A stretch of 64,000 nucleotides of DNA. Origin: Bacteroides cellulosilyticus. Lineage in GTDB: Bacteria > Bacteroidota > Bacteroidia > Bacteroidales > Bacteroidaceae. Every line of letters begins with the position of its first letter. The stretch's first letter is position 1. Of the stretch, positions 42,209-51,886 are shown in pieces. The notes under the pieces are model-generated. The model did no database searches. It was not told where the DNA came from and saw only the letters and a program-made list of their open reading frames with translations. The stretch spans positions 620,001 to 684,000 of the forward strand of contig NZ_CP081903.1 of the NCBI RefSeq assembly GCF_020091405.1, given 5' to 3'. A program made the position numbers and the translations under genes.

Positions 42209-42281
42209 CGGAATGTAGCGCAGTTGGTAGCGCACTACGTTCGGGACGTAGGGGTCGGGCGTTCGAGTCGCCTCATTCCGA
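42209..42281 (+). tRNA. tRNA-Pro (anticodon CGG)
   Basis: Acceptor CGGAATG/CATTCCG, D arm GCGC/GCGC, anticodon stem CTACG/CGTAG with loop TTCGGGA (anticodon CGG), T arm GGGCG-TTCGAGT-CGCCT, discriminator A. It reads CCG proline codons and is probably co-transcribed with tRNA-Phe. Confidence 0.96.
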
Positions 42282-42288
42282 CACAAAG

Positions 42289-42323
42289 AAGGTCTGATTC
42301 TCAAAAGGAGTTAGACCTTTTTT
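42289..42323 (+). terminator. Terminator of the tRNA unit
   Basis: AAGGTCT (42289-42295) pairs with AGACCTT (42313-42319) and runs into six Ts, 8 bp after tRNA-Pro. Confidence 0.8.
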
Positions 42324-42377
42324 GTTACATTCTCAATCCCCCAAACAACATTATTCTAATTCTAATCCGATTCTATT

Positions 42378-42857
42378 ATGCTTGACATCATACTGATCAT
42401 ATTAGGAAGTCTATGCCTCATAGTAGGCTTATTGGGATGTATCCTCCCTATAATTCCCGGACCGCCCATTTCATACGCCGGTTTGTTATTACTCCATATT
42501 ACAGATAAGGCGCAATTTTCCACATCTCAATTACTGATTTGGTTATTTCTGGTAGTGATAGTGCAAGTATTGGACTATTTCACTCCCATGATTGGAAGCA
42601 AGTACAGCGGAGGAAGTAAATGGGGAAGTTGGGGCTGCCTGATAGGTTCAATCCTCGGAATCATCTTTCTCGGCCCGTGGGGAATTGTTATCGGTCCTTT
42701 TGGAGGGGCTTTCATCGGAGAACTCTTGGGAGAGAGAAGTGCAAGGGATGCCCTAAAATCAGGTATTGGAGCACTGATTGGTTTTCTGGTGGGGACAGTG
42801 TTTAAGGTAGTAGTTTGCGGGTACTTCGTGTGGTGTTTCGTAAAGGCATTGATATGA
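42378..42857 (+). CDS. DUF456 membrane protein
   Basis: The 159-residue protein is hydrophobic, with about four to five helices and the glycine-rich DUF456 pattern: LLGCILPIIPGPPISYAGLL near residue 22, VVIVQVLDYFTPMIGSKYSG near 55, and GPWGIVIGPFGGAFIGELLG near 97. The family is widespread in bacteria; its function is unknown. It stands alone after the tRNAs and its stop codon is directly followed by the palindrome 42860-42939, which probably ends the transcript. Confidence 0.88.
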   Translation: MLDIILIILGSLCLIVGLLGCILPIIPGPPISYAGLLLLHITDKAQFSTSQLLIWLFLVVIVQVLDYFTPMIGSKYSGGSKWGSWGCLIGSILGIIFLGPWGIVIGPFGGAFIGELLGERSARDALKSGIGALIGFLVGTVFKVVVCGYFVWCFVKALI

Positions 42858-42859
42858 TT

Positions 42860-42939
42860 TCACCACAGAGTGACACAGAGTCCCACAGAGTTCTGATTTC
42901 AAATTAAACTCTGTGGGACTCTGTGTCACTCTGTGGTGA
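42860..42939. repeat. Palindromic repeat, CACCACAGAG family, copy 1
   Basis: Perfect 33-bp inverted arms, starting TCACCACAGAGTGACACAGA (42860-42892) with the complement at 42907-42939, separated by 14 bp. The arms contain a tandem of ~10-bp units around ACAGAG. It lies 2 bp after the DUF456 stop and 8 bp from the stop of the convergent DUF4450 gene, so it may act as a two-way terminator. Related copies lie at 51887-51977 and 55796-55890. Confidence 0.85.
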
Positions 42940-42947
42940 TTATACTA

Positions 42948-45900
42948 TTATCGTTGCAATGTAATTCCCATCAACCCAATCACCACATCATTAGAAAGAG
43001 TTTCAAGAACGAGGTGGGAAAGTTTCTTATCAGGATTCAAGGGCATTTCAAGCAATATGGCACCACCACCATCCAATTCACGGGAGGCACCGGGAAAGCC
43101 TAATTCTTCTCCAAAGTTATTGCTGACCTCACCCGTTTTAAGACGCAGGCGATAAAGTGCCGGAGCATGTCGGTTGAAAGCCATACCATCTTCAAAGAAA
43201 ATATGCTCAATGGGCGCCCAGTTATCGGGATTACGCAAAGCCATCTTATCGCAAGTACCATCTTTGTAATAAACACGTATCAGCCCATTGTCAATATGGC
43301 ACTGCATGTGATTGGTGCTACCTGCCATGAGTAAATAGGCACGGGATGCCTTTCCTTTGAGAGAGACCGTCAAACTATCCGGATAATTATCCCACAAGGA
43401 TGTGAAAGCTATATTTTGACCCTCAGCAGGAGTACGGAAAGGAACTCCCAGCTTAGTATTCAACACTCCCTTCTGAACGGAAGAACGAAGCCCGGAATCA
43501 TCAATATCCACCGTATGCAAAGGATGGCACCATTCACCGATGCCTTGCTTGGGTATCTGCAAAGTGGTATAAGGAGAACGGGGTGAAAGATACTCATTAC
43601 GGAATATATCTGTAACGGCAGAATTGAATTGCTCATCCATCACAACCGGTTCACACTTAGAAGAATTGACTTTAGCAAAGGCGGAGAACTGAGTAGAATT
43701 ACCCTTATCTGCGGCCATCGGATTATCTACAGGAGCCCACCATTTCATATCCCCTTGTTGCATCGGAACGAAACGAACAGGAGCTTCGGCAGGGGTAGCT
43801 TCTATCTGAGACTTTGTCGGACTACCAAGCACTTCCCCACCCCATTCAATGTTAATTTCCACTTTTTCATCCGAGGAAGCAGGGGTAATAACGGAAAGTA
43901 CCGGACGGGTGATGGAGTTCTCTACCAATGTCCATGTTGCAGGCTTTCCATTGACTGTAAGTTTCGCCACTTCCGAGCGCTGTGCCGGAAACTGAAGCTC
44001 CAATGTACGCACCGCAGGTAATCGGTGGATGATTGTATAGGATGTTACCGCTTCATTAGTATGCTTAAAGTCAAAATCAATATCCGGAGTATGCAGAGAT
44101 GCAAAAGGCCAAGAGGAAGGTAAGCCGGGTTTCACCAGCAGGCGTCCGTTCATGGCATCAGGAAGGATACCATAGAGTCCTTGTATCAATACACGGGAAG
44201 CTACACCTATAGGATCTCCGAAGTCACGGTAACACTCTCCACGGGCAGCATCATAAAAACTGATTTGCCCGAAGTTACCGGGGCTTTCACCCAGATACAT
44301 GCCATCGAGGACAGAACTCTTGAGCAGATGGAAACCTGCATCCGCACGTCCTGCCTGAAAATAAGCAAGAGCAGTATGCATCACTTCGGCAAAAGCAACG
44401 TTGTTGATACTCCAGGAATAAGGCAACCAGTTCGTAGTGGAAATAGTAGCATAACCTTCATCTTTCAAGCCATCGCCACGAACGGGGATATGTGGTATTT
44501 CGCGATCCACATAACTGGTGGCAAGATAGGCTTGGAAAGGATCGGCGATGTCACTATCCAATGCATGATAGATAGTCCATACACCGGGACTGGTATGCAG
44601 ACGTTTATGCCCCATGAAATCCTGAAACTCAGCCCAATGTCCACGTTCGGGCATCCAAAGGCGGGCATTCAGAGCTTTCAGTATTCTGTCAGCTTCTTCA
44701 CGATAGGATGCAGGGTCTTCGCCAATCTTCTCGGCAATCATAGCCGCGAGGCGATTGGAACGATAGTTATAGGCAGAAGAATGAGTGACCGCACCACTAT
44801 TATAATAAAGGGCATCACTTGCCCAGATGCAGGCATAGGCATCATAAAGTCCGTCATTATCGGGATCATAGTTTCGTTTTTCCCAGGCAAGGTGACGGGT
44901 CAGGACAGGCCACATACGGCGGGCGTATTCCAAATCACCGGTCCAGTTGAAATGCCACAAGAGTTCATCAATATAACAAAGATTCATGTCATAATGATGC
45001 ATCTGATCGTTCCGACGGGGGTTACGGCAGATATAGCCGTTACTGTATTGTGGGGTTCCCCACTTCTTTTCAGAGCGTGCCAAAGCAAGAGCTGAATCCT
45101 GTGCAGGGTGTGGAATCGTGTTCGGCACCTCTGTCACCTGACTGGCGGCATAAGCATTGAAGTGCGTACGGGCACGGTCGTGCCAACCTAAGGCATCACC
45201 GGTATAAGCAGCACGCCAGCCACTGAGAGGCATGCGCCAGCCAATAGCCCCATGCAACCAGACTTCACCATCCCAGATGCCATCAGCAGCTACGGCAAGA
45301 GCACCACCCAGAGTATTAAAGTATGGATCGGGGGTTGTGATCCTGATACGTGAGGCAAGATCGGCACGAGCTTGTTCAGACTTATTATAAAGGGAAATGC
45401 CTTCTTCCTGTGAAGGTACTACCAAGGAATAGTCACGTACAAGTACATAAACATCCTGCCGGTCGAAAAGGGAGATACCCAATGATTGTAATTGCTGAGG
45501 TTGCTCGGGCGCATCAAAACAACCGGGAGGATCGGCCCCCATGTCACCGTTACGGCTCAATCTGTTCAGGCGGATTTCACTCAACATAGGGCGCAAGACT
45601 GCACCTACAGGCATATTTACGGGAGTAATCTTCCAAATGGCAGCATCTTCATCCGGCAAAGCAAGAGCAGAGATTTGCAGTTCAGCATCTGCTCCCCAGG
45701 AGGGGTGCTTCAGACGATAGGAACGCCGTCCGGGGGTGTAGCGAGACTCACACCAAGCGGTTTCTTCCAATGGAGTCACTGAACTATCAGCCAGTACGAG
45801 ATGGAAATGTATATTCTTACTGTTGCGCTTTTCGTAGACAGCAAAAATAGGACGGTCACTCGTTTCCAGACGGAAAGCGGTATGGCTGCCATAAAGGGCA

Positions 45901-46109
45901 CGAGTATAGCGGTTCTTTCCATTGACACTTACAAAATCTTCACCGTCCGGGCGATATTGCAGGGTACGGGCAGCACCCCGCTTATGATCATTGTAAGAGG
46001 TGGATTCGATGCGGTCGCCGGCACTTTTCGGTTTATTACCGGTGGTATATTGCGCATAGGCGAAAGCAGGCAACAAGGAGATGAAGGTATAGAAAAAGAT
46101 TCGTTTCAT
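42948..46109 (-). CDS. DUF4450 secreted six-hairpin glycosidase-like protein
   Basis: The 1053-residue protein has a signal peptide (MKRIFFYTFISLLPAFAYAQ). An N-terminal beta-rich DUF4450 region spans residues ~50-300 (RYTRALYGSHTAFRLETSDR). A central (alpha/alpha)6 barrel at ~300-680 includes DMNLCYIDELLWHFNWTGDL, YDPDNDGLYDAYACIWASD and GYATISTTNWLPYSWSINNV. The C-terminal part is beta-sandwich. The barrel shows the acidic residues expected of an inverting glycosidase (NDGLYD, WASD), but I cannot name a GH family. It is first to the left of three large secreted enzymes and should act in the periplasm or at the surface on a plant-type glycan. Confidence 0.8.
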   Translation of the reverse strand: MKRIFFYTFISLLPAFAYAQYTTGNKPKSAGDRIESTSYNDHKRGAARTLQYRPDGEDFVSVNGKNRYTRALYGSHTAFRLETSDRPIFAVYEKRNSKNIHFHLVLADSSVTPLEETAWCESRYTPGRRSYRLKHPSWGADAELQISALALPDEDAAIWKITPVNMPVGAVLRPMLSEIRLNRLSRNGDMGADPPGCFDAPEQPQQLQSLGISLFDRQDVYVLVRDYSLVVPSQEEGISLYNKSEQARADLASRIRITTPDPYFNTLGGALAVAADGIWDGEVWLHGAIGWRMPLSGWRAAYTGDALGWHDRARTHFNAYAASQVTEVPNTIPHPAQDSALALARSEKKWGTPQYSNGYICRNPRRNDQMHHYDMNLCYIDELLWHFNWTGDLEYARRMWPVLTRHLAWEKRNYDPDNDGLYDAYACIWASDALYYNSGAVTHSSAYNYRSNRLAAMIAEKIGEDPASYREEADRILKALNARLWMPERGHWAEFQDFMGHKRLHTSPGVWTIYHALDSDIADPFQAYLATSYVDREIPHIPVRGDGLKDEGYATISTTNWLPYSWSINNVAFAEVMHTALAYFQAGRADAGFHLLKSSVLDGMYLGESPGNFGQISFYDAARGECYRDFGDPIGVASRVLIQGLYGILPDAMNGRLLVKPGLPSSWPFASLHTPDIDFDFKHTNEAVTSYTIIHRLPAVRTLELQFPAQRSEVAKLTVNGKPATWTLVENSITRPVLSVITPASSDEKVEINIEWGGEVLGSPTKSQIEATPAEAPVRFVPMQQGDMKWWAPVDNPMAADKGNSTQFSAFAKVNSSKCEPVVMDEQFNSAVTDIFRNEYLSPRSPYTTLQIPKQGIGEWCHPLHTVDIDDSGLRSSVQKGVLNTKLGVPFRTPAEGQNIAFTSLWDNYPDSLTVSLKGKASRAYLLMAGSTNHMQCHIDNGLIRVYYKDGTCDKMALRNPDNWAPIEHIFFEDGMAFNRHAPALYRLRLKTGEVSNNFGEELGFPGASRELDGGGAILLEMPLNPDKKLSHLVLETLSNDVVIGLMGITLQR

Positions 46110-46124
46110 TATGATATAAATAAA

Positions 46125-46320
46125 AGGTGATAGGGTGATAGGGTGGTAAGGTAGTGGGTGATAGGGTGGTAAGGTAGTGGGTGAGAGGGTGATAAGGTGG
46201 TAGGGTGAGAGAGTGGTAGAATGATAACGCTCTGCGATATATAGCGTAGCTACTTTATCACCCTATCACTTTATCACCCTATCACTTTATCACTTTATCA
46301 CCCTATCACCTTACCACTCT
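46125..46320. repeat. Degenerate tandem/inverted repeat block
   Basis: Left half: repeated units of GATAGGGTGGTAAGGTAGTG type. Right half: their complements as CACCCTATCACTTTATCACC-type units. A unique centre of about 35 bp lies between them. The whole block can fold into a long, imperfect stem. It fills the gap between the DUF4450 gene and the upstream lipoprotein gene and is non-coding in all frames. Confidence 0.8.
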
Positions 46321-46340
46321 TTTCCTTCTTTTCTTTTCCG

Positions 46341-48491
46341 TTATGGCATCGGTTTCAAACCTTCCCAACGGACATCCCATGTTCCGTCCTGCGGGAAGCC
46401 CGGATTCTTCACCTGGCAACCATCCCAACCGGCACACATCAGCGCTACGGCAGTCAGCAAGCCTCCATTACCGGGCAGGTAACAGCGCAGACGGCCATCC
46501 TGATAGTTATGTCCATTCTGTAAATATGTATTCGTGCGCTTATCCATCAGCAGGGCACCGACAGCTTTTTCCGGTTCGCCCAGACGAGTGGCATTCATGG
46601 CGGTCATCGGATAATCCCATCCCCAGGTCTTACCCCAGTTCCAGTTGTCCCACACCCAGTGCAGGGTATTCTTCATGTAGTCGTCACGGATGAGCTTATT
46701 CATCGGAAGGATACCTACAGACCCCAATACAGCCATGTGATCGCTAGTAAAACGAATATCTTTGTATGTATCAACAGCATCTTCGGAAGCAAGGTAAAGA
46801 TGATCCTCATTATAGGCAAGCGGAGAAAGTTTATCAATCATCTCATCCCACTCCAGGTTACGCTTCTCTCCGGCACGCTCGCGCCACTTCTGCGCGGTCT
46901 GCATGGCAAAGTGCCAGTAAGACAACTCGAAAGGCGGGTTGATGGTAGTAGCTGCACGCAGCGTCTCTTGTGCAGGGATAGCTCCCTTCAGAATGAAACG
47001 TCCGTGAAACTCATCATAAGTTGCAAAAGCATACATGAACTCGGCAGTTTCCTGTACCAGGCGATTGTATTTCTTAATCACTTCATCCGAAGGATTGGCA
47101 CGGTAGACTAGCTCTGCCAGATAGATAAAGTGCGGTTGTTGCCAGATCAGGAAAGAACCTACATTTGAGGGAGCTTCCGTACCACTGGGGTCGGTCATTT
47201 TCATCCAGCGTACACCGGGGAACCCTTGACGACGGGCTATTTCACGGGCAACAGGCTCTACTGTTTCGTACCAACCCAGTGTACGGTCCAGCAGATTGGC
47301 ATGTCCCCAAAGAGGTTGCCATGCCTGATGCCACCAGATCATTTCGAGATGGAATTTACCAAACCAAGAGTTATAAGTCAAACCTGTTTCCTGCGGAGGT
47401 ACACTTCCAGCCGACTGGATAGCAAGCAGATACTGACTCAACAATACGCGACGTTCCAATTCCGGGGCACGCGGATCCGTGCAATGAGAGAAGTCGACGG
47501 CAGCACCATTCTTCCAGAAATCCGTCCAGTATGTGGCACTGGCGGCAGCGGTTTCGGTGAAAGCGGGCAATGCTTTGTCATCGGCATAGACAGCAGGTTC
47601 ACTTTCGAATATGGTTCCCTGAAAGTTCGGTGTAAACAGGCAGGAAAAGGCCAGCATATCTTCTTCGGGGGTCAGTACGAAATAGTTCTTCGACTTCTCG
47701 GCCAGACGGGCCTTACCTTCCCAACGGAGGGTTACGTAATAAGTTGTTTCGTCAAGCACACGCTTCAATAAAGCACTTTGAGCATCCTGACGAACGATAG
47801 TTGTGGAATGTTTGTCGTTCGCATTCCAATTGCAGGCATCATCGGCATGTCCGCCTGTAGGATAAGGAAAACGCAGATTAACACCCGCATGCGCACGACT
47901 GGTAACACAAGCAGAAATCATATCCTGGTTAGGATGGCAGACTGTCTGCACATCGAAAGCATTGCCATTCAACATGAAGTGGCTGGTGATTTCACCTTTC
48001 CACATATTCAGTGTCTGCTGAATCTCAGTAATATCAGAAGCTTTCACTCCCTCGCCCAGTTCGAGGCCTATAATGCCCAGATGCAGGCGATGCGGATTCA
48101 TACGAAACCAATCGGAAGATTCTTTCTGGCGGCCCGGTTCCTTGAACTGGCAGGCATAGAGTTCTTCGTGACCACGACCGAAATCAAAGGCTTTCAGTGT
48201 TTCCTCATGCTTATATCCTTTAGGATTGGCAAATGAATGCCAGCCCCACTGACTCTGTGTGCCCAAGGGTACACCTTTACTATACATGGCCGGAAATGTC
48301 TGCAAACCGGTAGCATCTACCGTGAACGCAAATTCACCGTTGCCGACACTAAGCGAAGCCAACGAATCGAATGAGGATACTTGGGGATTGTTACGGGCCA
48401 CCAATGCTTCACGGTCTATCGGAGCTTGTTTCTCCGAACCACAAGCCGTCAGCACGAAAGCGGCAAGAAGGGAATAAAATACTTTTCTCAT
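46341..48491 (-). CDS. Six-hairpin glycosidase-like lipoprotein (GH65/GH95-type layout)
   Basis: The 716-residue protein has a lipoprotein signal (SLLAAFVLTAC, Cys17). An N-terminal beta-sandwich (~25-300; SVGNGEFAFTVDATGLQTFP) is followed by a helical barrel with YNSWFGKFHLEMIWWHQAWQ near 370, SNVGSFLIWQQPHFIYLAEL near 440 and WGWDYPMTAMNATRLGEPEK near 645. The N-terminal GNGEFA and the HLEM-WWH region recall GH65/GH95-type (alpha/alpha)6 enzymes, with Glu in FHLE as candidate acid. No family can be fixed by eye. The lipid anchor suggests outer-membrane or surface location. It works with the DUF4450 and GH2 proteins on either side. Confidence 0.75.
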   Translation of the reverse strand: MRKVFYSLLAAFVLTACGSEKQAPIDREALVARNNPQVSSFDSLASLSVGNGEFAFTVDATGLQTFPAMYSKGVPLGTQSQWGWHSFANPKGYKHEETLKAFDFGRGHEELYACQFKEPGRQKESSDWFRMNPHRLHLGIIGLELGEGVKASDITEIQQTLNMWKGEITSHFMLNGNAFDVQTVCHPNQDMISACVTSRAHAGVNLRFPYPTGGHADDACNWNANDKHSTTIVRQDAQSALLKRVLDETTYYVTLRWEGKARLAEKSKNYFVLTPEEDMLAFSCLFTPNFQGTIFESEPAVYADDKALPAFTETAAASATYWTDFWKNGAAVDFSHCTDPRAPELERRVLLSQYLLAIQSAGSVPPQETGLTYNSWFGKFHLEMIWWHQAWQPLWGHANLLDRTLGWYETVEPVAREIARRQGFPGVRWMKMTDPSGTEAPSNVGSFLIWQQPHFIYLAELVYRANPSDEVIKKYNRLVQETAEFMYAFATYDEFHGRFILKGAIPAQETLRAATTINPPFELSYWHFAMQTAQKWRERAGEKRNLEWDEMIDKLSPLAYNEDHLYLASEDAVDTYKDIRFTSDHMAVLGSVGILPMNKLIRDDYMKNTLHWVWDNWNWGKTWGWDYPMTAMNATRLGEPEKAVGALLMDKRTNTYLQNGHNYQDGRLRCYLPGNGGLLTAVALMCAGWDGCQVKNPGFPQDGTWDVRWEGLKPMP

Positions 48492-48644
48492 GGTATTCTT
48501 TATAACAGATAGTTAGATTAATAGCTGGGCACAAAGATAGTAGTTCCTAAGGTGGAGGACTATATATAGTTTGTCAGAAATGATAAGGTAAATGATAATT
48601 TACCAGCGTAGCGCTGGAGCAAGGTTCTCCTTCGGCGTGCAAGT

Positions 48645-48766
48645 AATCTTTCAGACACGGATGACACGGATGACGCGGATTCTTTTTTCCTTCGGTGTGA
48701 TATGCCGGTATGTATAGCGCAGCTTTAAAAATCCGCGTCATCCGTGTCATCCGCGTCTAAAAGATT
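48645..48766. repeat. 37-bp inverted repeat built from GGATGACACGGATGACGC units
   Basis: Left arm 48645-48681 and right arm 48730-48766 are inverted copies with only two or so mismatches; each arm is itself a tandem of CGGATGACA-type 9-mers. Further TCCGCGT-type units follow to about 48815, and a small palindrome CCAGCGTAGCGCTGG lies at 48603-48617. This occupies the 342-bp gap between the GH2 and six-hairpin genes; I see no promoter or small gene there. Confidence 0.8.
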
Positions 48767-48833
48767 AAAGTCCGCGTTCGTCCGCCTTATCCGCGTAGTC
48801 CGCGTACCCATTCCATCTCCGCTAAATTATCAT

Positions 48834-51773
48834 TTACTTGAAGTCAAACATCAGATTGAGGCGTAACCCCTCATCCCCCTTCTTGATACGGATAATTCCC
48901 GGCTGGCTCTGTGGCCCGTGCTGACTAATAGGTTTGAAGCTACGGATAGCAGGTATATCGAGCAGGAAGGAAATATCTCCGGCAGGGAAGTCGGGCATGG
49001 TGTTCAAGCCATCCTGACGTCCGTGAGGTTCTTCGGGAGTGAATACCCGAAGGAAGATTCCGTCACTTGCCGCATAAACCGTAAATGGAGCGGTAGGACT
49101 TTGCAAAGTTGCCCAGTAGAGATTGGCATGATAGCCCTTGAACTCCGGATAAACCAGACGTTCGGTACTTTCACCGGTGATTGTATTATTATAATCTTTC
49201 TGCCAGATACCATAATTTGCCCCCGGAATACGATTCTTCCATACACGATATGGACCGCGTCCCATCCAACGCATACCGGAACACTCGGACTCAGGATAAG
49301 AGAAGGTAAGGCCAAGATTCAGCACTTCGGTGTCCGTGAAAGCATCGTCGAAGCCACCACCACCGGAAGCTCGGTTCAGTAACACAGCATCCATCGAGAG
49401 CAATCCGTCCGGCGTCAGACGCCAAACAATAGAGTCTGCCGCACCACGATAACGGGCACAAAGAACCGCATCTCCATTTTCTGTACGAGCAGACAGATCA
49501 GCCAACACCATCTTCATCCCAACAGCAACAGGACCATCTTTCAACGGAATGATTCGTCCGTCAGCATTCCTCGTCACAGAAGTGATAGTGGCATCGCTCT
49601 TTCGGAAAGAGACAGTGATGGCAGAAGAATGCAATGTAATCAGAGTATCAGTTTCCTCAACATGACAATTACTTACAGTTATATTCTGTGAGTCTGTACT
49701 TACTGATGTACTTTGTGAACCGGATGGATGGGCATCTGCCCCCTTCGGCTGTAACTCACCTTTCAGATAGTCTTTCGCGTAATGTATCGGGAATGTACGT
49801 GTACAGACACTCTCACCATCTGCTCCGTATGCTTCAAGTTCCAGAATGTCTCCGTTGAAGAAATTATCCGGCAGATCGATGCGTGCAAATCCTGTTTCTC
49901 CGGGAACTAATGATGGTAACTGCACCCTTCCACTGTCCAGCACCTGACGCCATGCCTGTGCACCTCCGTCAGCGACTGTCACAACTTCCCCTTCTCCATC
50001 ACTATTCAGTGGTGACGTGCAATGAAGCACGCGCCAGCGCATGGAGCATGCACCTAGGTTTGTAAACAGATATCTGTTCGATACCCGGAAATCCCCACGG
50101 AACGAAGGAGTAATCATTAATGGTTCTACGTGTATCGGCGACCAGACTTCACGAACTGAATAATAGCTGCCCTCTTTTTCCCGGAAAGGCCCCAGAATAC
50201 CATCCGGTGCATTATAATCTTCACTATCCAGTGCCCCGCCGCGGTCTGAACGACACACTGCCTCATCACTATATGCCCACATGAAACCTCCGGCAAAGAG
50301 CGGATGAGCGGTGTAGCGTGCCCAGAAATCTTCCAGTCCGGCACCATGCCCCTGGTCGTACTGGCCGTGCATGAACTCGGCAGGCATAAAGACTTTATAG
50401 CCATTGGTGAAACGGGCCACTCCTGTAAGATAAGCGGGATAGTGATGGGTATCCAGTTCGTCAAAGTCCGCCCAGGGATGGATGACATGACGTTTCTGGG
50501 GATCGTATGTACGGAACAGGCTGTCGATGGCAGTATTCCATCCGCCTTCATTGCCATTGCTCCACAACACGATACATGGATGATTCACATCGCGCGTCAG
50601 CATTTCGCGGACAAGCCGGGTGCCGGTCGGGGTATCGTAAGCATTCTGCCAGCCTGCCAGTTCATCGATATAAAGCAAGCCCAGCGAGTCGCAGGCATCG
50701 AGGAAATGCTCATCGGGCGGATAATGAGAACGGACGGCGTTCATATTCATTTCTTTGATAAGCTTCACGTCCTCTATGCTGAGTTCTTTATTTGTGGTTC
50801 GTCCGCCATCGGGATGGAAAGAGTGGCGGTTGATTCCCTTCATAACCAGCTTGGTACCGTTCAGGTAGAGTCCGTCGCGGGGGCGGAAATCAATGGTGCG
50901 GAAGCCTATGCGCGTATCCATGGAATGAATGATGTTTCCTTCCTTACCGAACAAAGAGACTGTAAGCCGATAGAGTACAGGAGACTCAGGAGTCCATGGA
51001 GAAATACCATCAAAATGAGCGGTCAACAGCTGAACAGGTTCTTTAGTAACCTTCACGGGGCGGTGTTCGGCATCTTTTGCAGATATCGGTGCCACTTCCA
51101 TAGAGAGGCTTTCTTCTCCGGTAGTACCTTGTAGATGTACTTCAACTTTCAGTTCCCCATCCGCACGGGCGTCCACAGCCAGACGTTCTATATGTGTTGC
51201 CGGTTTTGCTTCCAGCCATACCGGGCGGTATATTCCACCGAACAGCCACCAGTCTGCTTTACGTTCGGCGGCATTTACTGTACGGTTATCGGAATGTTTC
51301 TTCACCCGTACTTCTATTTGGTTGGAACTTCCGTATTTCAGCAATTCCGTTACGTCATAAGAGAAGCGATAGAAACCGCCCTGATGCACCGGTCCTGCCG
51401 ATTGCCCGTTGATGAGAACCTCGGTATCGGTCATTACACCGTCAAACCAGAGACGTATGTTCTGTCCCTGCCAGTTGCGGGGTATGCGGAAAGAACGTTT
51501 GTATGTACCTTCTTCCATCGAAGGGTTCTTCACGCCCGGCTTTTTATACCAGCGGCCGTAGGTGTATTCGCCGAAGCCTTGCAATTCCCATTGTGAGGGG
51601 ACTTCTATTTTACTCCAGTGTCCGCTGTTCCGGCCTTCGGAGACGCGGAATTGCCAGGTCACCGTGTTGCCCAGCCCGGTGCCGGAAAGATATTGGCGTT
51701 CTGCCTTCTGGGCTTGTACAACCCAAGTGGTCAGTAAGAAAAGGATGGTTCCGAGAAAGTGCTTCCTGCTCAT
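48834..51773 (-). CDS. GH2 beta-galactosidase-like enzyme
   Basis: The 979-residue protein has a signal peptide (MSRKHFLGTILFLLTTWVVQ-AQ). A GH2 sugar-binding domain (RWYKKPGVKNPSMEEGTYKR), an Ig-like domain and a TIM barrel follow. The barrel has GINRHSFHPDGGRTTNK near 320, the acid/base in VLWSNGNEGGW (near 405) and the nucleophile region FMPAEFMHGQYDQG near 470. C-terminal domains end with a Bgal small-chain-like region (MRWMGRGPYRVWKNRIPGAN). Both catalytic glutamates appear present. It should release beta-linked galactose or a related sugar in the periplasm. It lies upstream of the two six-hairpin-like genes. Confidence 0.9.
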   Translation of the reverse strand: MSRKHFLGTILFLLTTWVVQAQKAERQYLSGTGLGNTVTWQFRVSEGRNSGHWSKIEVPSQWELQGFGEYTYGRWYKKPGVKNPSMEEGTYKRSFRIPRNWQGQNIRLWFDGVMTDTEVLINGQSAGPVHQGGFYRFSYDVTELLKYGSSNQIEVRVKKHSDNRTVNAAERKADWWLFGGIYRPVWLEAKPATHIERLAVDARADGELKVEVHLQGTTGEESLSMEVAPISAKDAEHRPVKVTKEPVQLLTAHFDGISPWTPESPVLYRLTVSLFGKEGNIIHSMDTRIGFRTIDFRPRDGLYLNGTKLVMKGINRHSFHPDGGRTTNKELSIEDVKLIKEMNMNAVRSHYPPDEHFLDACDSLGLLYIDELAGWQNAYDTPTGTRLVREMLTRDVNHPCIVLWSNGNEGGWNTAIDSLFRTYDPQKRHVIHPWADFDELDTHHYPAYLTGVARFTNGYKVFMPAEFMHGQYDQGHGAGLEDFWARYTAHPLFAGGFMWAYSDEAVCRSDRGGALDSEDYNAPDGILGPFREKEGSYYSVREVWSPIHVEPLMITPSFRGDFRVSNRYLFTNLGACSMRWRVLHCTSPLNSDGEGEVVTVADGGAQAWRQVLDSGRVQLPSLVPGETGFARIDLPDNFFNGDILELEAYGADGESVCTRTFPIHYAKDYLKGELQPKGADAHPSGSQSTSVSTDSQNITVSNCHVEETDTLITLHSSAITVSFRKSDATITSVTRNADGRIIPLKDGPVAVGMKMVLADLSARTENGDAVLCARYRGAADSIVWRLTPDGLLSMDAVLLNRASGGGGFDDAFTDTEVLNLGLTFSYPESECSGMRWMGRGPYRVWKNRIPGANYGIWQKDYNNTITGESTERLVYPEFKGYHANLYWATLQSPTAPFTVYAASDGIFLRVFTPEEPHGRQDGLNTMPDFPAGDISFLLDIPAIRSFKPISQHGPQSQPGIIRIKKGDEGLRLNLMFDFK

Positions 51774-51886
51774 AGTATTTGGCTTTATTATTCGATTTTA
51801 CAAAGGAAGGCATTCTCAGGCAAACAGGAAATAAATAGAATGATTTTCTGGCTGTACAAAATGATGTAAGCTATATAAGCTTCTTC

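Noticed and set aside
42015..42218. 67-codon plus-strand open frame
   Set aside because: It runs straight through tRNA-Phe and its promoter.
42120..42281. tRNA genes as an integration site for a mobile element
   Set aside because: No integrase, no duplicated tRNA 3' end and no boundary repeat found nearby.
44181..45095. 304-codon plus-strand open frame
   Set aside because: Antisense to the DUF4450 protein gene; same-phase shadow without recognisable domains.
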